A DNA stretch of 64,000 nt from Dongia_A sp039808885 (GTDB taxonomy: Bacteria; Pseudomonadota; Alphaproteobacteria; Dongiales; Dongiaceae). Positions within the stretch are counted from its first letter, which is position 1; every line of letters begins with the position of its first letter. The position numbers were made by a program, and so were the translations under genes. Under the pieces are notes generated by a model. That model was not told the origin of the DNA, did no database searches, and saw only the letters and a program-made list of their open reading frames with translations. Positions 8,550 to 17,781 of the stretch are shown in pieces. The stretch covers positions 5,046 through 69,045 of the forward strand of contig JBDHTX010000023.1 in NCBI GenBank assembly GCA_039808885.1. Reading direction: 5' to 3'.

Positions 8550-8668
8550 CCCCTCCCCCAGCCCAAGGCTGGGGAGGGCTCGGGAGGGGAAAGCGGCGTC
8601 GCAATCTCGGGCGGCCTTCGCTTGCCGCCGGCACCCCCAACCCTCCCCCGTCCCCGGGGAGGGCGCAG
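8550..8668. repeat. G/C-rich palindromic repeat element (copy A)
   Basis: CCTCCCCCAGCC...GGCTGGGGAGGG forms a hairpin at 8552-8578, then a short unrelated centre, then CACCCCCAACCCTCCCCCG and CCCCGGGGAGGG. The layout (outer C-rich palindrome, G-rich block, spacer, inverted C-rich block) matches the longer copies near 23.9 and 42.7 kb. It follows the trpS stop and could also act as its terminator. Confidence 0.6.
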
Positions 8669-8765
8669 CGCTGAACTTGCCACCCGGCCGCAGCGACACC
8701 ATTTGCAGTGGGGCTATAATGCCCGCCCGCCCCGCCGTTGAACCTGGCCCTTGGAGTTTCCCGCC

Positions 8766-9743
8766 ATGACCGCCGATCCGTTCCTCGACAGCCCGGCCGA
8801 CACGCCGCAATTGCCGGGTCGCGGGCGGCGCTGGCTGCGGCGGATCAAATGGGCGGCCCTGCTGCTGCTGGCGGTGATCATCCTCTACTACCCGGTCGGC
8901 ATGATCCTGGTGCACCGGATCAACGACGACCCGGCCTTCGGCCCGGCGACGGTGCCCCAGGGCGGCAGCAAGGCCGTGGCGACGGCGGCGGCGCTGATCC
9001 AGCGCGAGGTCGTCGACAGCCCCTGGCCGGCCAACGACCCCTTTTTCCTGCCCGGCGCCGCGCTGGACAACATGCCCAATTTCCAGATCGGCATTCAGGA
9101 GGCGCTGCGCCGCTTCGCCACCGAGATGGCGGACCAGATCGGCCGCGCCCGCGGCTCGTCCAGCGCCGACACCGATCTGACCGATGCCCGCGGCGCGCTC
9201 AACTACGCGCCGGACCGCTGGGTCTGGGACCCCAGCGTCTCGCTGTGGCCGACCGCCGGGTCCGAGGACCAGTACAAGGCGGCGATGCGCTCGCTGCTCA
9301 AATACAACGACCGCCTGTCCAGGGGGCAGGCCTCGTTCGAGCCGCGCGCCGACAATCTGATGACCACCCTCGACCGCATCGGCAAGGATTTGGGCGCCGC
9401 CTCCAACGCCATCGACCAGCAGATCGACGAGCATTCCGGCGACTGGATCGACTGGCAGGCCGACGACAAGTTCTACCGCACCAAGGGCGAGCTCTACGCC
9501 TTCGGCCTGCTGCTGCGCGACATGGGCACCGATTTCCAGGCGGTGATCCAGGAGAAGGGCGCCACCACCGTGTGGCAGCGCATGGTCAGTTCGATGCTGG
9601 AGGGCGCCAGCCTGCAGCCGCTCGTCGTCATGAACGGGTCGCCCAACGCGCTGCTGCAGCCGAACCATCTGGCGGCCCAGGGATTCTACCTGCTGCGCGC
9701 CCGCACCCAGCTGGAAGAGATCACCGACATCCTGCAGAAATAG
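8766..9743 (+). CDS. DUF2333 family membrane-anchored protein
   Basis: 325 residues. One N-terminal helix at about residues 24-48 (IKWAALLLLAVIILYYPVGM) anchors a large domain that should lie in the periplasm. Blocks such as PWPANDPFFLPGAALDNMPN, FQIGIQEALRRFATEM and RADNLMTTLDRIGKDLG are those of DUF2333. Family function is unknown. The ATG follows TTGGAG; the frame also opens at a TTG 15 bp earlier, which is unlikely. Confidence 0.85.
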   Translation: MTADPFLDSPADTPQLPGRGRRWLRRIKWAALLLLAVIILYYPVGMILVHRINDDPAFGPATVPQGGSKAVATAAALIQREVVDSPWPANDPFFLPGAALDNMPNFQIGIQEALRRFATEMADQIGRARGSSSADTDLTDARGALNYAPDRWVWDPSVSLWPTAGSEDQYKAAMRSLLKYNDRLSRGQASFEPRADNLMTTLDRIGKDLGAASNAIDQQIDEHSGDWIDWQADDKFYRTKGELYAFGLLLRDMGTDFQAVIQEKGATTVWQRMVSSMLEGASLQPLVVMNGSPNALLQPNHLAAQGFYLLRARTQLEEITDILQK

Positions 9744-10043
9744 GGCGGCGGCATCAGCTTTCCGTCACGCCGGTACCATAAAACCGTGCCGGCGGCGAGC
9801 GCCGTTGCGCGACGGCCGATTCCGCGCTTTCGCCTTGAGAATCATCGTCGTAGAGTAGATCACGATTGGCCGCGGGCCACGAGTCGCTGTCGCCGAAAAC
9901 GCCAGAGCCACCGCGCTTTTGCCTGCAGGGCGTCTCCTTGACCGCAACCGCCAGTCGTTGAGACGCGTCTTGGGGGATGTCCGGCTGGCAGGGGTACCGA
10001 CCGTCGGGCGTGGAACACTTTTGGGCCTGGGGTTCGGTCGCAC
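9744..10043. other. intergenic region, no gene recognised
   Basis: About 300 bp between the DUF2333 gene and the TauE/SafE gene. Frames through it give Arg/Ser-rich text without family resemblance. I see no clear terminator or RNA. It must hold the promoter of the TauE operon. Confidence 0.4.
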
Positions 10044-10997
10044 ATGCTGGGCGCCCTGTTAGACTGGCTACTCAGCTTTCAAGTCTATCTGCCGATCGCC
10101 GAGATTTCGGTCTCGGTGCTGTTGCTGCTCGGGCTCGGCGGCGGCATCGGCTTCCTCTCCGGCCTGTTCGGCGTCGGCGGCGGCTTCCTGATGACGCCGC
10201 TGCTGATCTTCATCGGCGTGCCGCCGGCGGTGGCGGTGGCGACGCAATCCAACCAGACGGTGGCAACCTCGGTCAGCGGCGTGCTGGCGCATTGGAGCCG
10301 CGGCAACGTCGATTTCAAGATGGGCACCGTGCTGTTGGGCGGCGGCGTGATCGGCTCGATCATCGGCGTCGCCTTGTTCTCCATCCTGCGCCGCTTCGGC
10401 CAGATCGACCTCGTCATCAACATCGCCTACGTGCTGATGCTGGGCTCGATCGGCATCATGATGCTGGTGGAATCGGTGAAGGCGCTGCGCCGGGTGCGCC
10501 GCGCCCAGGCCCCGCGCAAATTGCACCAGCATGTCTGGGTGCACGGCCTGCCGCTGAAGATGCGGTTCAAGAAATCGCGCCTCTACATCTCGGCGGTGAT
10601 GCCCGTCGGCCTCGGCGTGCTGGTCGGCATCCTCTCGGCGCTGCTCGGCGTCGGCGGCGCCTTCATGCTGGTTCCGGCGATGATCTACCTGCTCGGCATG
10701 CCGACGGTGGTGGTGATCGGCACCTCGCTGTTCCAGATCATCTTCGTCGCCGCCGTCACCACCGTCCTGCAATCGGTGGAGAACCGCACCGTCGACGTCA
10801 TGCTGGCCTTCGTGCTCACCATCGGGTCGGTCATCGGCGCGCAGTTCGGCGGCCGCATCGGCGCCCGCCTGCCGGGCGAGCAGTTGCGCTTCCTGCTGGC
10901 GCTGCTGATCCTCTCCGTCGCCGTCGGCCTGTGCTACGAGCTGGTGGCGACGCCCGAGGATCTCTACGCCATCGTCACCCTGCCGGGGTCGCGCTGA
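10044..10997 (+). CDS. TauE/SafE family sulfite/anion permease
   Basis: 317 residues with about eight hydrophobic helices in two similar halves. The family motif appears twice, as GFLSGLFGVGGGFLMTPLL (residues ~35-53) and GILSALLGVGGAFMLVPAM, each with the glycine-rich GVGG turn. TauE/SafE proteins export sulfite, sulfoacetate or related organosulfur anions across the inner membrane. In alphaproteobacteria this branch is typically followed by a TIGR02186 gene, as here, with a 1-base stop/start overlap. Exact substrate is not known. Confidence 0.9.
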   Translation: MLGALLDWLLSFQVYLPIAEISVSVLLLLGLGGGIGFLSGLFGVGGGFLMTPLLIFIGVPPAVAVATQSNQTVATSVSGVLAHWSRGNVDFKMGTVLLGGGVIGSIIGVALFSILRRFGQIDLVINIAYVLMLGSIGIMMLVESVKALRRVRRAQAPRKLHQHVWVHGLPLKMRFKKSRLYISAVMPVGLGVLVGILSALLGVGGAFMLVPAMIYLLGMPTVVVIGTSLFQIIFVAAVTTVLQSVENRTVDVMLAFVLTIGSVIGAQFGGRIGARLPGEQLRFLLALLILSVAVGLCYELVATPEDLYAIVTLPGSR

Positions 10998-11761
10998 TGC
11001 GGCGGCGCCGCGCCCTGGACCTGCGTTGCGCCTGGCTGGCGCTGGCGGCGCTGCTTGCGGCCGCGCCGGCCCAGGCCAAGGGCATCATCGCCGATGTCGA
11101 CGACCACCTGGTCGAGATCACCACCGACTTCGCCGGCCAGGACATCCTGGTCTTCGGCGCCATCGATGCGCCCGGCGACGTGGTGCTGGTGATGCGCGGG
11201 CCGCTGGGCCAGGTGCAGGTGCATGAGAAGGCGCGCTTCGCCGGCATCTGGGTCAATGCCGAGACCGTCGGCTTCGCCAACGTCCCGGCGCTCTATGGCG
11301 TCGCCTCGTCGCGCAACCTGTTCGAGATCCTGCCGCCCGATGCCCTCGACCGCTACGAGCTCGGCGTCGGCCGCATCAAGTTCACGCCGCTCGACGGCGA
11401 AATCGCCGGCAGCGGCCCGTTCAAGGACGCGCTGGTGCAGCAGAAGAAGAAGCACGGCCTCTATGCCGACCGGGTCGGCCGCGTCACCTTCATCGGCAGC
11501 ACCCTGTTCCGCGCCAACCTGCACCTGCCGTCCAACGTGCCGACCGGCACCTATCTGATCGACGTCTATCTGGTGCGCGACGGCCGCATCGTCGACGCGC
11601 AGAACATGCCGCTCATCATCAGCAAGGTCGGCTTCGGCGCCGACCTCTACAAATACGCCCATGCGGGCAACATCGCGACGCGCCTCGGCTACGGCATCGT
11701 CGCGGTGATCGTTTCGCTGTTCACCGGCTGGCTCGCGCATTTGGCCTTTCGCAAGAGGTAG
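10997..11761 (+). CDS. TIGR02186 family membrane-anchored exported protein
   Basis: 254 residues. Signal peptide to about residue 30 (LALAALLAAAPAQAKG), periplasmic beta-rich domain beginning IIADVDDHLVEITTDFAGQD, and one C-terminal helix (YGIVAVIVSLFTGWLAHLAF) with a positively charged tail, so the domain is held at the periplasmic face. Start codon overlaps the tauE stop (TGATG), implying translational coupling. The pairing suggests it assists the permease, for example by handling the exported or imported sulfur compound; this is inference from context. Confidence 0.85.
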   Translation: MRRRRALDLRCAWLALAALLAAAPAQAKGIIADVDDHLVEITTDFAGQDILVFGAIDAPGDVVLVMRGPLGQVQVHEKARFAGIWVNAETVGFANVPALYGVASSRNLFEILPPDALDRYELGVGRIKFTPLDGEIAGSGPFKDALVQQKKKHGLYADRVGRVTFIGSTLFRANLHLPSNVPTGTYLIDVYLVRDGRIVDAQNMPLIISKVGFGADLYKYAHAGNIATRLGYGIVAVIVSLFTGWLAHLAFRKR

Positions 11762-11764
11762 GAC

Positions 11765-12301
11765 ATGATGGCAGAACCAGGATCAACCGACACGACACCC
11801 GGCGACGCCGCCACCCAGACCGGGGAGCCGTCGCGCCAGCAGGAGCGCGTCTTCCTGGTGGTGATCGACGATTCCCCTGAATTGAAGATCGCCATCCGCT
11901 ACGCCTGCCGCCGCGCCTTCCGCTCCAACGGCCGCGTCGCCATGGTCTATGTGATGGAGCCGACCGGCTTCGGCGACTGGATGGGCGTCAACCAGCTGAT
12001 GAAGGACGAGGCGCGCCAGCAGGCCGAGGCGACCATGCAGAAGATGGCGAGCGAGGTGAACAAGCTCTCCGGCAAGATGCCGATGCTGTATTTCCGCGAG
12101 GGCGACCGGCGCGACGAATTGCTGAAACTGATCGAGGAGGAGCCCGGCATCTCCATCCTCGTGCTCGCCGCCTCGACCGGGCCGAAGGGCCCCGGCCCGC
12201 TGATCTCCGCCCTGACCGGGAAATACATCGGCAAGATGCGGGTGCCCATGACCATCGTCCCCGGCAACCTCACGGTGGAGGATGTCGAGCACGTCGCCTG
12301 A
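11765..12301 (+). CDS. universal stress protein (UspA family)
   Basis: 178 residues. The Usp fold starts at VFLVVIDDSPELKIAIRYAC (residue ~29) with the nucleotide-contacting Asp, and ends with PGPLISALTGKYIGKMRVPMTIVPG, where the family's G-x2-G-x9-G-S/T ATP loop should lie. Here that loop is degenerate, so ATP binding is doubtful. Start is 3 bp after the TIGR02186 stop, making a three-gene operon. The first 25 residues are low-complexity. Confidence 0.88.
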   Translation: MMAEPGSTDTTPGDAATQTGEPSRQQERVFLVVIDDSPELKIAIRYACRRAFRSNGRVAMVYVMEPTGFGDWMGVNQLMKDEARQQAEATMQKMASEVNKLSGKMPMLYFREGDRRDELLKLIEEEPGISILVLAASTGPKGPGPLISALTGKYIGKMRVPMTIVPGNLTVEDVEHVA

Positions 12302-12330
12302 GGAACGCGCCCCCGGAAACGGCGCTGGCG

Positions 12331-12579
12331 CTAGCGCCGGATGCTGCGATAGATCACCAGCACCAGGATGGCGCCGCCGACGGCGATGATGAAGGAGCGG
12401 ATGTCGAAGCCCTGCACGCTGCCGAGGCCGAGCTGTGCGGCGACGAAGCCGCCGAGAAAGGCGCCGACCACGCCCAGCAGGATGGTGACGATGAAGCCGC
12501 CCGGATCGCGGCCGGGCATGATCACCTTCGCCACGATGCCGGCCAGCAGGCCGAACAGAATCCAAGAGAGAATGCCCAT
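12331..12579 (-). CDS. GlsB/YeaQ/YmgE family small membrane protein
   Basis: 82 residues, three hydrophobic helices, with the family's GLLAGIVAKVIMPGRDPGGF opening and ILLGVVGAFLGGFVA. Family members are often induced by general stress. The start MGILSWILFG is preceded by GGGAGCGGTC; a longer upstream frame is non-coding. Convergent with the Usp gene 30 bp away, which is interesting given both are stress families. Confidence 0.92.
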   Translation of the reverse strand: MGILSWILFGLLAGIVAKVIMPGRDPGGFIVTILLGVVGAFLGGFVAAQLGLGSVQGFDIRSFIIAVGGAILVLVIYRSIRR

Positions 12580-12640
12580 GACCGCTCCCGCGAAATGATG
12601 GCGCGAAATGATGGCGCGATATGGCGCCGCCGGGGCGACC

Positions 12641-13204
12641 CTAGCCGCTCCCCGGTGATCTGTCATTCGGCTCTTCGCGGCCGGCCATGATGGCCGCGAA
12701 GAGCCGGTCGAGCGCCGCCCGGAGCGGCGTCGCCAGCGCCGGGTCGTTGGCGATGGCGGCGGCATCCAGGTCGCGCCCGAGCAGCGGCAGGGTCACGGCG
12801 GCATCGTCGATCACCCGTCCCGCCATGGTGAGCAAGGTCTCGCGCAGCTGCGCCTGGGCCAGGGTCGCGCGCGGCGAGGTGTTGATCAGGGCGACGGGTT
12901 TCTCGGGAAATTCCGACCCGGCGACCAGCCAGTCGAGCGCGTTCTTCAATACGCCGGAGACGCCGTGGGCATATTCCGGCGCGGCGATCAGCAAGCCGTC
13001 GGCGGCGGCGATGGCCGCGCGGAACGCCGTCACCGGCGGCGGCAGATCATCGCCATCCCGATCGGGATTGAACGGCGGCAGCCGCGCCGGCGCGTCGGAC
13101 AGCACGATGGCGCAGCCAGCCGGCGCCAGCAGCGAAGCGGCGCGCAAGGCGGCGGTGTTGGTCGAGGCCGCCCGCAAGCTGCCGGAGATGCCGAGAAGAC
13201 GCAT
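12641..13204 (-). CDS. NADPH-dependent FMN reductase family protein
   Basis: 187 residues, flavodoxin-like fold. LLGISGSLRAASTNTAAL is the phosphate-binding loop for FMN, and PEYAHGVSGVLKNALDWL is the second conserved flavin-contact block. Such proteins reduce FMN, quinones, chromate or azo compounds using NAD(P)H; substrate not determinable. I chose the internal ATG giving MRLLGISG because the fold starts there, although no good ribosome site is seen for it; MAAASQRFG 12 codons upstream is the alternative. Confidence 0.88.
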   Translation of the reverse strand: MRLLGISGSLRAASTNTAALRAASLLAPAGCAIVLSDAPARLPPFNPDRDGDDLPPPVTAFRAAIAAADGLLIAAPEYAHGVSGVLKNALDWLVAGSEFPEKPVALINTSPRATLAQAQLRETLLTMAGRVIDDAAVTLPLLGRDLDAAAIANDPALATPLRAALDRLFAAIMAGREEPNDRSPGSG

Positions 13205-13330
13205 GGAGAAGGGCCCGAATCGCTGCGACGCGGCGGCCATTCAGCAGACTTGGCGCCCCGCCGTCCAGTGACGGCAAACATTTATCCGCCGTCCAGTGAC
13301 GGCAAGCATTCAATCGCGAGCCGGCGGCGG

Positions 13331-14845
13331 CTAGAGGTAGTCCACTTCCGTCATCATGCCGGAGAGCATGTGGTAGAGGTTGTGGCAGTGGAACATCCAG
13401 CGTCCCGGATTGCCGGCGTCGAAGGCGATGGTGACGCTGCCGCCGATCGGCACCAGCTCGGTGTCGCGCACGGCCCCGGCGACGCGCGCGCCGTTCACCG
13501 CGACGATCTGGAAATGATGGCCGTGCAGGTGGATCGGATGCGACATGCCGCTGCGGTTGACCAGTTCCAGCTCGACCCGCTCGCCCGCCGCCACCTTGAC
13601 CTTCGCGTCCGGGGCGGCGGTGTCGCCGATGCCCCATTGATAGGTCATCATCGAGCCGGTCAGCGCCACGGTCAGCTTGCGATCCGCCGCGCGCGCGGGC
13701 AGCGGCTCCGCCGCCGTGTAGAGCATCGGCAGGTCGCGGGCGATGGCGCCGATCGGCGTCGCCGCCTGGTCGGCGATCTTCGCCACCGTGCCGCCCTTGG
13801 TGGCGACGATGAGGCCGGTGCGGATCGCATCGCCCTCGCGCTGGAACAGGATCGGCCAGGCGCCCTCGCCCGCCGGCAGGCTGACGCGGAGATCGGCGCG
13901 CTGGGCGATGGCGAGCGGAAAGCGGCTGCCGGCGACGGGCGCGATCGGCCGCCCGTCGACATCGCTGAGGGTGCCGGACAGCTGGCCGAGGTCGATCATG
14001 AAATTGGTCGCCGCCGCGCCGTTGATGATGCGCAGGCGCAGGCGCTGCCCCTTCTCCACCCGCACCACCTCGGGATCGTCCAGCGTGCGGTCATTGGCCA
14101 GGAAGGCGTCATAGGCGACGTCGTTCAGGTCCATCCCGCCCATATCCATGCCGCTCATGTCCATGCCATTCATGTCCATGCCGGGCATGTTCGGATCCAC
14201 TCCGGACATGTTTTGGCCGGACATGTTTTGGCCGGACATGTTTTGGCCCATCGCGCCGTGGTCATGCGCCATGCCATGCGACAGCTGGGCCAGGATCTCG
14301 TCGGGATCGCGGAAGGTGAAATCGTGCAGCATGATGACGATTTCCTGCTCGTCGCCGCCGGCCTCCCGCGGATCGCGCACGATGAGCGGCGCTGCCATCA
14401 GGCGCTGCTCCTGCAGCGAATGGTGCGAATGCATCCAGTTGGTGCCGGGCAAGGCCACCGGGAAATCGTAGTCGTAGCTCTGCCCCGGCGGCAGCATCGC
14501 CTGGGTCACGCCCGGCACGCCGTCCTGCGCGTTGGGCGGGGTCAGGCCATGCCAGTGGATCAGGGCCGGCTCGCCGCACTCGTTGTGCAGGCGCAGCTGC
14601 AGCCGCTCGCCGGCAGTCATCGTCAGGATGCCGCGCGCCGCGTCATGGCCCGCCTGGCGCTCGATCAGCCCGAACACCTTCGCCGCCCGGCCCTTGACCT
14701 CGATGATGCGGGTGCCGATGACCAGGTCGCGCCCGGCATGATGGGCGGCGGCGCGGCGCGCCAGCGCGGGCAGGCCGACGGCAGCGAGCCCCGTTGCGGC
14801 GAGCGCCGAACCGGCCAGGATCCTGCGGCGCGAGAAGGTCAGCAT
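13331..14845 (-). CDS. multicopper oxidase, Tat-exported, Met-rich
   Basis: 504 residues. N-terminal SRRRILAGSALAATG is a twin-arginine signal, so the enzyme is exported folded. All four copper-ligand blocks are visible: HWHGL, HSHHSLQEQ, HPIHLHGHHF and HCHNLYHMLSGMM, the last with a Met as axial type-1 ligand. A methionine-rich loop near residues 200-235 contains three (Q/S)GQNM units followed by GMDM repeats, as in CueO/CopA-type cuprous oxidases, where it binds Cu(I). Likely role: periplasmic copper oxidation and tolerance. The 15-bp DNA repeat at 14203-14247 encodes part of this loop. No copper regulator or exporter is adjacent. Confidence 0.93.
   Translation of the reverse strand: MLTFSRRRILAGSALAATGLAAVGLPALARRAAAHHAGRDLVIGTRIIEVKGRAAKVFGLIERQAGHDAARGILTMTAGERLQLRLHNECGEPALIHWHGLTPPNAQDGVPGVTQAMLPPGQSYDYDFPVALPGTNWMHSHHSLQEQRLMAAPLIVRDPREAGGDEQEIVIMLHDFTFRDPDEILAQLSHGMAHDHGAMGQNMSGQNMSGQNMSGVDPNMPGMDMNGMDMSGMDMGGMDLNDVAYDAFLANDRTLDDPEVVRVEKGQRLRLRIINGAAATNFMIDLGQLSGTLSDVDGRPIAPVAGSRFPLAIAQRADLRVSLPAGEGAWPILFQREGDAIRTGLIVATKGGTVAKIADQAATPIGAIARDLPMLYTAAEPLPARAADRKLTVALTGSMMTYQWGIGDTAAPDAKVKVAAGERVELELVNRSGMSHPIHLHGHHFQIVAVNGARVAGAVRDTELVPIGGSVTIAFDAGNPGRWMFHCHNLYHMLSGMMTEVDYL
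14203..14247. repeat. three tandem 15-bp repeats in multicopper oxidase
   Basis: Three exact copies of CGGACATGTTTTGGC in register encode MSGQN pentapeptides on the minus strand in the Met-rich loop. Perfect identity indicates recent slippage or expansion, which would change the number of Cu(I)-binding methionines. Confidence 0.9.
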
Positions 14846-15711
14846 GATCGGGTCTCCGGACGAACAGCGGTGGAGGTGCGAATGCTAGGACGCGCATCGC
14901 GCTGCGCCAAGATGCCCGCGCCAACCTTGCCCCGTGGCAGCGTCGGGATGCCGCGCATATCACGCAAATTTGTGCGATCGGCCCGGCGTCGCCCCCATGC
15001 GAAAGGATGCGCCGACCATCCCGGCGCAGAATCGACCGGTGGCGGCGCCTCGGGCATCATTCCCTCGTCAGCGCGCGGCCGATCCCGCTCCTCGTCCTCC
15101 CAAGCGGCCAAGCATTGACGGAACCAAAGCGCTGGACCCGACCAGCGGCGCGACGGCGCCCCTGACCAGCGTTTGCTTTGTGGATTGCCCGGCGACGGTC
15201 CCCTTGTCCGGCCGCCGGGCTGCAGAGACAGAAATCTGCGCTGGACCCGCTTTGTATCCCCCGAGTCAAAGCGCCCGGCGTTCCGGGACCGGACCCAACG
15301 TCGCAATGCGGCTTGCACGGTGGGGCCGGTCCCGATTCTCTTGCGGCGACGTTCCGCCGCAGCCACCGCGCATCGCGGAAGAATCGCGACATTTCAAGGC
15401 TCGGGCGCACCCGCCGATCGATCGTATTTTAGCGGCATTGCCGCCGGCGCCGGCGCATTTACCCCTTGGCAAGCTCGCCCTGGCAAAACAGCTCCGCGCC
15501 CGGCCATCGCGGTCTTCCGCGGAGCCGGCCGCCAGGTTCCGCCAGGCAACGCCGCCGGCGCGCAGTTGACGCGCTGGCCTGCATGGCGTCACGGGGCCGG
15601 ATCGGTCGCCCGCAATGGGACGCGGCGATGGTCCGGCCCCGACCAGTTTGCCCCGACCAGTTTGGCCCCAATCGGTGCGGCCGTTCAGCGTTTGGGGATT
15701 GCGCGGAACGC
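14846..15711. other. gene-poor stretch of about 870 bp
   Basis: Several overlapping open frames run through on both strands (the longest about 210 codons, + strand), but none has a credible ribosome site, hydrophobic pattern or recognisable motif; codon positions do not show the strong third-base GC seen in real neighbours. Upstream of the multicopper oxidase it must hold that promoter. A short direct repeat (CCCCGACCAGTTTG twice) occurs near 15643-15670. It may be decayed coding sequence. Confidence 0.4.
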
Positions 15712-16143
15712 TCAGAGCGATCCGCCGCCGCCCGCTCCGGTCGAGACCGATTGCAGCAGCGACTTGACGCAGCGCTCGGTCGGCGCGGCCTCGGCCCGCA
15801 CGTCGCGCGCCTCGACGAAGGCGACTTCCATGCGGCCATCGGCGTCATACAGATAGAAATCGACCACGCAATCGGCGCCGCTGTATTGCCAGATCTCGGC
15901 CGGCGCGTCCTTGCGCACCTGGCGCGGCTTGCCGAGCACGCTGGAAAGCTCGCGGTCGGCGAGGCCGATGAAGGCATTGCTGTCGGTGCCGAGCACAGGC
16001 GCCGCGGGCTGGCCCTGGCGCGCCGCGTGGGCGGCATCGACGCCGGCGCCGGACTGGCAGCCGCCCAGCGTCGCCGAAATTGCGGCGAGCGCGCAGATCG
16101 TGGTCAGGCATGAAACCGGAGCCGGTCTTCGGCTCGAACTCAT
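15712..16143 (-). CDS. lipoprotein of unknown function
   Basis: 143 residues. Signal MSSSRRPAPVSCLTTICALA leads to the lipobox TLGGC. The mature part contains LADRELSSVLGKPRQVRKD and WQYSGADCVVDFYLYDADG, a short alpha/beta pattern resembling the SmpA/BamE-like lipoprotein domains seen elsewhere in the window, followed by two further Cys that could form a disulfide. Start is supported by GAGGGG upstream. Upstream of no gene on the same strand; it is downstream of bactofilin by 135 bp. Confidence 0.75.
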   Translation of the reverse strand: MSSSRRPAPVSCLTTICALAAISATLGGCQSGAGVDAAHAARQGQPAAPVLGTDSNAFIGLADRELSSVLGKPRQVRKDAPAEIWQYSGADCVVDFYLYDADGRMEVAFVEARDVRAEAAPTERCVKSLLQSVSTGAGGGGSL

Positions 16144-16278
16144 TTCGGCCCCCTCTTGCCGAAACCGGCGGCGTCGCGGCCCCCCGAGGCCGTCGGCGAC
16201 GCGCCGTGACGCGCACCTTCTCTCCCGCCCCATCCCGACCGGCGCCCGTAATGGCTCCGGCCGGCGGGGGATGGCGGC

Positions 16279-16860
16279 TTACGCCGCCACGTCGCTGGAG
16301 GTGGCGCTTTCCGGCAGCGCTTCCACGGTGCCGGAGATGATGCCGCCGCGCTCGACTTCGAGCTGGCCGTATTTGACCTTGCCGAAGACCTTGCCGGTGG
16401 CGCGCACGGTCAACCGGCCGTGCACGGTCAGGTCGCCGTCGAAGCGGCCGCTGATGTCGGCCGATTCGATGTCCGCCGAGCCCTTGAACTGGCCCGAGGC
16501 GGCGATGTCGATGGAGCGGCACTCGTTCAGCACCGCCTCGACCCGGCCTTCGACCACCAGGCTGTCGCAGGTGCGGATCTCGCCGTTCAGGATGATCTCG
16601 CGGCCGACGATCAGCTTCTTGTGGTCGGCCTCGCCCTGGCGCGTCGCCGGCGCGGCCGGCTGGTCGCGGCGCTGGGTGAAGGCGGAGAGGTCAGGCGGCC
16701 GGCGGGTGACTTCCGGGGTCGCCGGGCGGGACACGCCGGGAGCGGCACCGGCGGCGGGCGCGTCCGGACGCAAATAGGCTTTCGCGGTGGAATCGGCCGG
16801 GGAAGCGGCCGGGGTGTCGGCGGCTGGTGTCACGTCCTGGTCCTTCTTTTTTCCGAACAT
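16279..16860 (-). CDS. bactofilin family cytoskeletal protein
   Basis: 193 residues. The N-terminal ~75 residues are a Pro/Ala-rich tail starting MFGKKKDQD. The bactofilin domain (about 80-180) opens with KLIVGREIILNGEIRTCDSL and shows the repeating hydrophobic/Gly pattern of a right-handed beta-helix (GQFKGSADIESADISGRFDG, then DLTVHGRLTVRATGKV). Bactofilins polymerise without nucleotide on the inner membrane and organise cell shape or stalk and wall synthesis enzymes. The usual partner, an M23 peptidase, is not adjacent here. Confidence 0.93.
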   Translation of the reverse strand: MFGKKKDQDVTPAADTPAASPADSTAKAYLRPDAPAAGAAPGVSRPATPEVTRRPPDLSAFTQRRDQPAAPATRQGEADHKKLIVGREIILNGEIRTCDSLVVEGRVEAVLNECRSIDIAASGQFKGSADIESADISGRFDGDLTVHGRLTVRATGKVFGKVKYGQLEVERGGIISGTVEALPESATSSDVAA

Positions 16861-16958
16861 CTTAACCCCTTCTGTAAGCGCTCAAGCGACCCGCCCCCTC
16901 ATCGCGGCTGTCCCAAGCCTTCCTGCGACTGCTCATGGCCGGCGCTCCGAATCCCGAA

Positions 16959-17651
16959 TCAGCGCCCGAGACTCGGCGCATGCGCACCTGTATGCCGCTG
17001 ATTTACCACATTCTGGGCTATATGCACCATAAAAGCCGCGCCCAGCACGGGGGCGATCAGGTTCACGAAGGGGATGGTGAGGCAGATCGCGATCAGGATT
17101 CCGGCGACGGTGAAGGTGCGGAAGTGCTTCCGGTGCAGCGCCCGCGCCGCCTCGCGATCCATGCGGCGGAAGGCCACCATCTCGAAATACTCGCGGCCCA
17201 GCAGCCAGCCGTTCACGCCCCAGGTGATCAGGACATAGACCGGGAAGACCACCAGGAAGGGGAGCGCCAGCAGGTTGGCGATGAGGGCGACGCCGGCCAG
17301 CTGCATCGCGTCGACCATGATCGTCCACAGCGGCAGGTGCCGCGCCGGGCCCAGGAGCGGGTAGTGCTTCTGCTCGACCGCGTTGATCACCTCGTCGGCG
17401 AAGAAGCCGGCGATGGCCGCGGCGACGCCGGGGAAGATGAACCAGGCGACGACCATGGCGCCCAGCGCGCCGCCGAATTGGGCCAGGTTCTCCAGCCACC
17501 CCGCCAGGCCCGAAAGCCAGCCGATCAGCAGGTAGACCAGCACCACGAACAGGATGTAGCCCAGGATGGCGAGGCCCAGGGTCTTGCCGATGACGCCGCG
17601 GATGCGCGGGTCGTTCATCTGGCCCAGGGTCTTGGCGACGGCGCTGAACAC
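16959..17651 (-). CDS. EI24 / CysZ-like membrane protein
   Basis: 230 residues with about four long hydrophobic segments. GWLSGLAGWLENLAQFGGALG, the FFADEVINAVEQKHYP segment and WGVNGWLLGREYFEMVAFRR agree with the EI24 domain that includes the sulfate transporter CysZ. The last 15 residues are polar. Sulfate uptake is possible but unproven; alphaproteobacterial EI24 proteins are mostly uncharacterised. Confidence 0.85.
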   Translation of the reverse strand: MFSAVAKTLGQMNDPRIRGVIGKTLGLAILGYILFVVLVYLLIGWLSGLAGWLENLAQFGGALGAMVVAWFIFPGVAAAIAGFFADEVINAVEQKHYPLLGPARHLPLWTIMVDAMQLAGVALIANLLALPFLVVFPVYVLITWGVNGWLLGREYFEMVAFRRMDREAARALHRKHFRTFTVAGILIAICLTIPFVNLIAPVLGAAFMVHIAQNVVNQRHTGAHAPSLGR

Positions 17652-17781
17652 AGAATTAGGCCTTTCCGAACAATAGGTTGGAACGACTCGCCCGCGACCT
17701 TAGGCGAGTTTGGCACGATAAGCAAATGGCCCCTCGGCGCGACCCCGGCAAGGCCGGGACGGAAGCCGGGGCCCTCCCCCG

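Noticed and set aside
14934..15569. 211-codon + strand frame in the gene-poor stretch
   Set aside because: No ribosome site, no hydrophobic or domain pattern, Pro/Ala/Arg-rich throughout, and overlapped by equally long frames in other phases.
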